From contig NZ_JACICF010000001.1 of assembly GCF_014195685.1 (NCBI RefSeq), forward strand, positions 1,311,317-1,375,316: a stretch of 64,000 bases of DNA, in the 5' to 3' direction. Positions 59,778-64,000 of this stretch are shown here, piece after piece; positions within the stretch are counted from its first letter, which is position 1, and each line of letters opens with the position of its first letter. This DNA comes from Sphingomicrobium lutaoense. Lineage in GTDB: Bacteria > Pseudomonadota > Alphaproteobacteria > Sphingomonadales > Sphingomonadaceae. The position numbers and the translations under genes were made by a program. The notes beneath the pieces are model-generated. The model did not search any database, was not told the origin of the DNA, and saw only the letters and a list, made by a program, of their open reading frames with translations.

Positions 59778-62570
59778 TTACTTCGTATCGGGGCTGCTAT
59801 GCCCCAAAGCCTCGGCAATCAAGGCTGCCTGCTGCTTGGCATGGCGCGTGGCAAGCCCGGTGGCGGGCGAAGCCGACGCCGCGCGCCCCGCATAACGGGG
59901 CCGCATGCCCTTGAACCCGGCCTCGCCGAGACATTCTTCCAGATAGGGTTCGACGAAGAACCAGCTGCCCTGGTTCTTCGGCTCTTCCTGCGCCCAGATC
60001 ACTTCCTCGAGGTTGGTCATCGCCTCGAGGCGTTTGACCAGCGGCTCGCTGGGGAAGGGATAGAGCTGCTCGATCCGCACGATCTGCACATCGTCGAGCC
60101 CGAGCTTGTCGCGTTCCTCGATGAGGTCATAGGCAACCTTGCCCGAGCAAAGCACGAGGCGCCGCGTCTTTTCGGGCGCGGGCGGATTGAGATCCGACTT
60201 GATGCGGAAGAAATGCCCTTCGCCGATGAATTCCTCGCGGCTCGACACCGCCAGCTTGTGCCGGAGCAGCGACTTGGGCGTCATGATGATGAGCGGCTTG
60301 CGGAAATCGCGCATCATCTGGCGGCGAAGCACATGGAAATAATTGGCGGGCGTGGTGATATTGCACACCTGCATATTGTCTTCGGCGCACAGCTGCAGAT
60401 AGCGCTCGAGGCGCGCCGAGGAATGTTCGGGCCCCTGCCCTTCATAGCCGTGCGGCAAGAGCATGGTGAGGCCCGAGGCGCGCAGCCACTTGGCTTCGCC
60501 GCTGGAGATGAACTGGTCGATCATCACCTGCGCGCCATTGGCGAAATCACCGAACTGCGCTTCCCACAGCACCAGGGTCATCGGGTCGGCGATCGAAAAG
60601 CCATATTCGAAGCCGAGCACGCCGAATTCCGAAAGCGGGCTGTCGCGCACCTCGAAACGGGGGCCACCGGTGCGCATCTCGCGCAAGGGAATGAATTTCT
60701 CGCCGGTCTGCTGGTCGAGCCATGCGGCATGACGCTGCGAGAAGGTGCCGCGCCCGGAATCCTGTCCCGAAAGGCGGACGCCCATCCCGTCGAGAAGCAG
60801 GCTACCGAACGCCAGCGCCTCGCCGGTCGCCCAGTCGATCCCTTCGCCTTCCTCGAGCACTTTCTTCTTGGCCGCGAGGATGCGCTTCAAGGTCTTGTGG
60901 ATCGCCAGGTCCTCGGGGACGTGGGTGAGGACATCGGCCAATTTGTCGTAGGTCTCGGCATCGATCGCGGTGCCGGTATTGCGCCGCCCCGAGACATCCT
61001 CGTCGGGCAGGCGCAGCTTCGACCAGCGTCCGCCGAACCAGTCGGCCTTGTCGGGCTCATAGGCCTTGCCCGCCTCGAACTCCTCGTCGAGATGGCTGAT
61101 GAATTGCTGGCGCACGCCGTCGATCCAGCCCTGGTCGACCACGCCTTCCTCGATCAGCCGCTCCGAATAGATCTTGCTGATCGGCGGCTGCGAACGGATC
61201 GCGTCATACATGAGCGGCTGGGTGAATTTGGGTTCGTCGCCCTCGTTATGGCCGAAACGGCGATAGCACCACATGTCGATCACGATGTCGCGGCCGAAGG
61301 TCTGGCGATATTCGATCGCCAGCTTGCAGCACCAGGTCACCGCTTCGGGATCGTCGGCATTGACGTGGAGGATCGGCGCCTGGATCGACTTGGCGATGTC
61401 CGAGGGATAGGGCGAGGAGCGCGCGAACTGCGGGCTCGTGGTGAAGCCCACCTGGTTGTTGATGATGAAGTGGATCGTGCCGCCCGTGGCATAGCCCTGA
61501 AGCCCGCTCATCATCAGGCATTCGGCGACCACGCCCTGTCCGGCGAAGGCCGCATCGCCGTGCAGCAGGATCGGCATGACGGTCTTGCCATGCTTGTCCC
61601 CGCGCAGCGTCATCACCGCGCGGCACTTGCCCAGCACCACCGGGTCCACCGCCTCGAGATGCGAAGGATTGGGGACCAGCGAGAGATGCACCTTGTTGCC
61701 GTCGAACTCGCGGTCCGATGAAGTGCCGAGATGGTATTTGACGTCGCCCGAGCCGCCGACATCGGCGGGATTGGTCGCTCCGCCAGCGAATTCATGGAAG
61801 ATCGCGCGGTAGGGCTTGCCCATGACATTGGCGAGCACGTTCAAACGCCCGCGATGCGCCATGCCGATGGTCATCTCGGTGACGCCGAGCTGGCCACCAT
61901 ATTTGATCACCGCTTCGAGGGCAGGGATCGCGCTTTCGCCGCCGTCGAGCCCGAACCGCTTGGTCCCGACATATTTCTTGGCGAGGAATTTTTCCCATTC
62001 CTCCGCCTCGATGACCTTCTGCAGGATCGCCTGCTTGCCCTCGGGGGTGAAATGGATCTCGGCATCCTTGCCTTCGACCCGGTCCTGGATGAAGCGACGC
62101 TCCTCCAGGTCGTTGATATGCATATATTCGGTACCGACCGTGCCGCAGTAATTATTCTGCAGCACCCCGACGATCTGGCGGATCGTCGCGCGGTCGAAGC
62201 CGAGCACCCCGCCTAGCCACACTTCTTCCTCGAGGTTGGTGAAGCCGTGATATTCGGGGGTCAGTTCCTTGGGAAAATCATGGTGGCTGAGGCCCAGCGG
62301 ATCGAGCCGCGCGGCCAGGTGCCCGCGCACGCGATAGGTGCGGATGAGCATCATCGCCCGGTTCGAGGCATCGGCAGCATGCTGCACCGCCGGATCGTCA
62401 AGCGAGCCGCCGCCCGCGCGGACGATCGCGTCGGCGGCCTGTTCGCGCGCCTGCTCGATGACCGCCTGCGTCGGGTCGAGGCCCAGGTTCACATCGTCGA
62501 GTACCGACAGCGGCCAATTGTCCCGCTGCCAGCTCGGACCTTCCTCACGCTCCACGCTCATCGCGTCCAT
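59778..62570 (-). CDS. sucA: 2-oxoglutarate dehydrogenase E1
   Basis: 930-aa thiamine-diphosphate enzyme of the TCA cycle, decarboxylating 2-oxoglutarate and succinylating the E2 lipoyl group. EMTIGMAHRGRLNVLANVMGK, GDAAFAGQGVVAE (ThDP/Mg region) and HFIINNQVGFTTSP are characteristic, plus the C-terminal transketolase domain HGYEGQGPEHSSAR. Near the N-terminus RVRGHLAARLDPLG binds E2. Start 62570 or Met four codons later. Confidence 0.97.
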   Translation of the reverse strand: MDAMSVEREEGPSWQRDNWPLSVLDDVNLGLDPTQAVIEQAREQAADAIVRAGGGSLDDPAVQHAADASNRAMMLIRTYRVRGHLAARLDPLGLSHHDFPKELTPEYHGFTNLEEEVWLGGVLGFDRATIRQIVGVLQNNYCGTVGTEYMHINDLEERRFIQDRVEGKDAEIHFTPEGKQAILQKVIEAEEWEKFLAKKYVGTKRFGLDGGESAIPALEAVIKYGGQLGVTEMTIGMAHRGRLNVLANVMGKPYRAIFHEFAGGATNPADVGGSGDVKYHLGTSSDREFDGNKVHLSLVPNPSHLEAVDPVVLGKCRAVMTLRGDKHGKTVMPILLHGDAAFAGQGVVAECLMMSGLQGYATGGTIHFIINNQVGFTTSPQFARSSPYPSDIAKSIQAPILHVNADDPEAVTWCCKLAIEYRQTFGRDIVIDMWCYRRFGHNEGDEPKFTQPLMYDAIRSQPPISKIYSERLIEEGVVDQGWIDGVRQQFISHLDEEFEAGKAYEPDKADWFGGRWSKLRLPDEDVSGRRNTGTAIDAETYDKLADVLTHVPEDLAIHKTLKRILAAKKKVLEEGEGIDWATGEALAFGSLLLDGMGVRLSGQDSGRGTFSQRHAAWLDQQTGEKFIPLREMRTGGPRFEVRDSPLSEFGVLGFEYGFSIADPMTLVLWEAQFGDFANGAQVMIDQFISSGEAKWLRASGLTMLLPHGYEGQGPEHSSARLERYLQLCAEDNMQVCNITTPANYFHVLRRQMMRDFRKPLIIMTPKSLLRHKLAVSSREEFIGEGHFFRIKSDLNPPAPEKTRRLVLCSGKVAYDLIEERDKLGLDDVQIVRIEQLYPFPSEPLVKRLEAMTNLEEVIWAQEEPKNQGSWFFVEPYLEECLGEAGFKGMRPRYAGRAASASPATGLATRHAKQQAALIAEALGHSSPDTK

Positions 62571-62622
62571 AATTCGCCTTCCTCGCTACATTAGCGAATG
62601 ACGGGGGCTATCGACCGGTTCC

Positions 62623-63507
<885 letters not shown>

Positions 63508-63563
63508 CTACTTCTTCTCCGAAATCTGTTCAGCAGGGGCCAGCCGGGGCCAAGGGCAGTGGA

Positions 63564-64000
63564 TCAGGCGAGGCTTTCGTCGAGCTTCTTGCAGGCATCC
63601 ACCAGTTCTTCGACCGCATCGATCGAGACGCCGAGATTCTTCTTCTCTTCGTCCGACAGTTCGATCTCGATCACGTCCTCGATGCCATTGGCGCCGATCA
63701 TCGCGGGCACGCCGACATAAAGACCGTCGACGCCGTACTTGCCTTCGACATAGGCCGCGCAGGGCAGGACGCGCTTCTGGTCGCCCAGATAGGCCTCGGC
63801 CATCGCGATCGCGCTGGTAGCCGGGGCGTAATAGGCGCTGCCGGTCTTCAGGAGGCCGACGATCTCGCCGCCGCCGCCGCGGGTGCGCTGGACGATGTCG
63901 TCGATGCGCTCTTCGCTGATGCCCTTGATCTTGGCGAGGTCGTTGACCGGAATACCGTTGACCGTCGAATAGCTCAGCACCGGCACCATCGTGTCGCCAT
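63564..64000 (-). CDS. mdh: malate dehydrogenase (N-terminal part beyond window)
   Basis: About 145 C-terminal residues of an LDH-like malate dehydrogenase, the type used by alphaproteobacteria. [18 protein letters not shown] follows the catalytic-His region, and [37 protein letters not shown] continues the family pattern; the end is in [11 protein letters not shown]. Oxidises malate to oxaloacetate with NAD+. The 5' part lies past base 64000. Confidence 0.95.
   Translation of the reverse strand, partial: GDTMVPVLSYSTVNGIPVNDLAKIKGISEERIDDIVQRTRGGGGEIVGLLKTGSAYYAPATSAIAMAEAYLGDQKRVLPCAAYVEGKYGVDGLYVGVPAMIGANGIEDVIEIELSDEEKKNLGVSIDAVEELVDACKKLDESLA

Noticed and set aside
58455-61721. 1088-codon open frame on the plus strand
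   Set aside because: It lies antisense to sucB and sucA, which are unmistakable. High-GC codon phase leaves the complementary frame open; the translation is Arg/Asp/His-rich without family motifs.

Overview
The window is 64 kb of GC-rich, gene-dense chromosome from an alphaproteobacterium, most likely a sphingomonad (Sphingomonadaceae or a close relative). The reasons are: a full-length CtrA whose upstream region carries GANTC and TTAA motifs; a HrcA-type CIRCE element before groESL; a 2-oxoglutarate dehydrogenase operon that runs into its own E3 gene; a methionine synthase split into two genes; and ribosomal protein S12 with arginine at residue 88, a change known from streptomycin-resistant bacteria. 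Placement below family is not possible from the sequence alone. There is no phage, IS element or CRISPR array.

Layout. 1-5.2 kb: lipid or aromatic acyl-CoA catabolism (two SDR genes and one acyl-CoA dehydrogenase on the minus strand, divergent from a pair of acyl-CoA dehydrogenases, then a thioesterase). 5.2-11.8 kb: an uncatalogued 50-aa membrane protein, purS-purQ, a lipoprotein, tRNA-Arg(TCT), a DUF2165 membrane protein, a 52-aa hydrophilic protein behind a candidate general-stress promoter, a CinA-type amidohydrolase, an FAD-linked oxidase, folA and an exported SRPBCC protein. 11.8-28.7 kb: the str-S10-spc supercluster on the minus strand, from rpsL to secY-adk, with a strong promoter before rpsL and an unusually structured 247-nt spacer between rpsJ and rplC. 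The usual continuation after adk (rpsM, rpsK, rpoA, rplQ) is absent.

28.7-35.6 kb: two exported amidohydrolases whose junction has been duplicated, so that two 207-bp direct repeats (about 90% identical) now flank a low-GC gene for a three-helix membrane protein, leaving a broken amidohydrolase tail behind; then lpdA, a small membrane protein, an acyl-CoA thioesterase and pdhC (no pdhA or pdhB here). 35.6-44.5 kb: a universal stress protein, a GAF-domain methionine sulfoxide reductase, arfB, an RluA-type pseudouridine synthase, ctrA, bpt, ilvA, an amidohydrolase and a DsbD-like reductase. 44.5-50.1 kb: a methionine operon, a SahR-like ArsR-methyltransferase fusion followed by metF and a two-gene metH, all with 4-base overlaps and with a palindromic operator in front. 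50.2-56.9 kb: two small lipoproteins, groEL-groES, a MATE transporter, sppA and a PepSY protein. 57-64 kb: TCA cycle genes mdh (cut by the window end)-sucD-sucA-sucB-lpdA; sucC is not in its common place between mdh and sucD.

Most of the window is core housekeeping DNA. The stretches that ordinary annotation would miss are the repeat-flanked insertion at 29.9-30.8 kb, the hairpin-rich rpsJ-rplC spacer, the small unlisted ORFs, and the regulatory sites ahead of ctrA, the methionine operon and the 52-aa gene.
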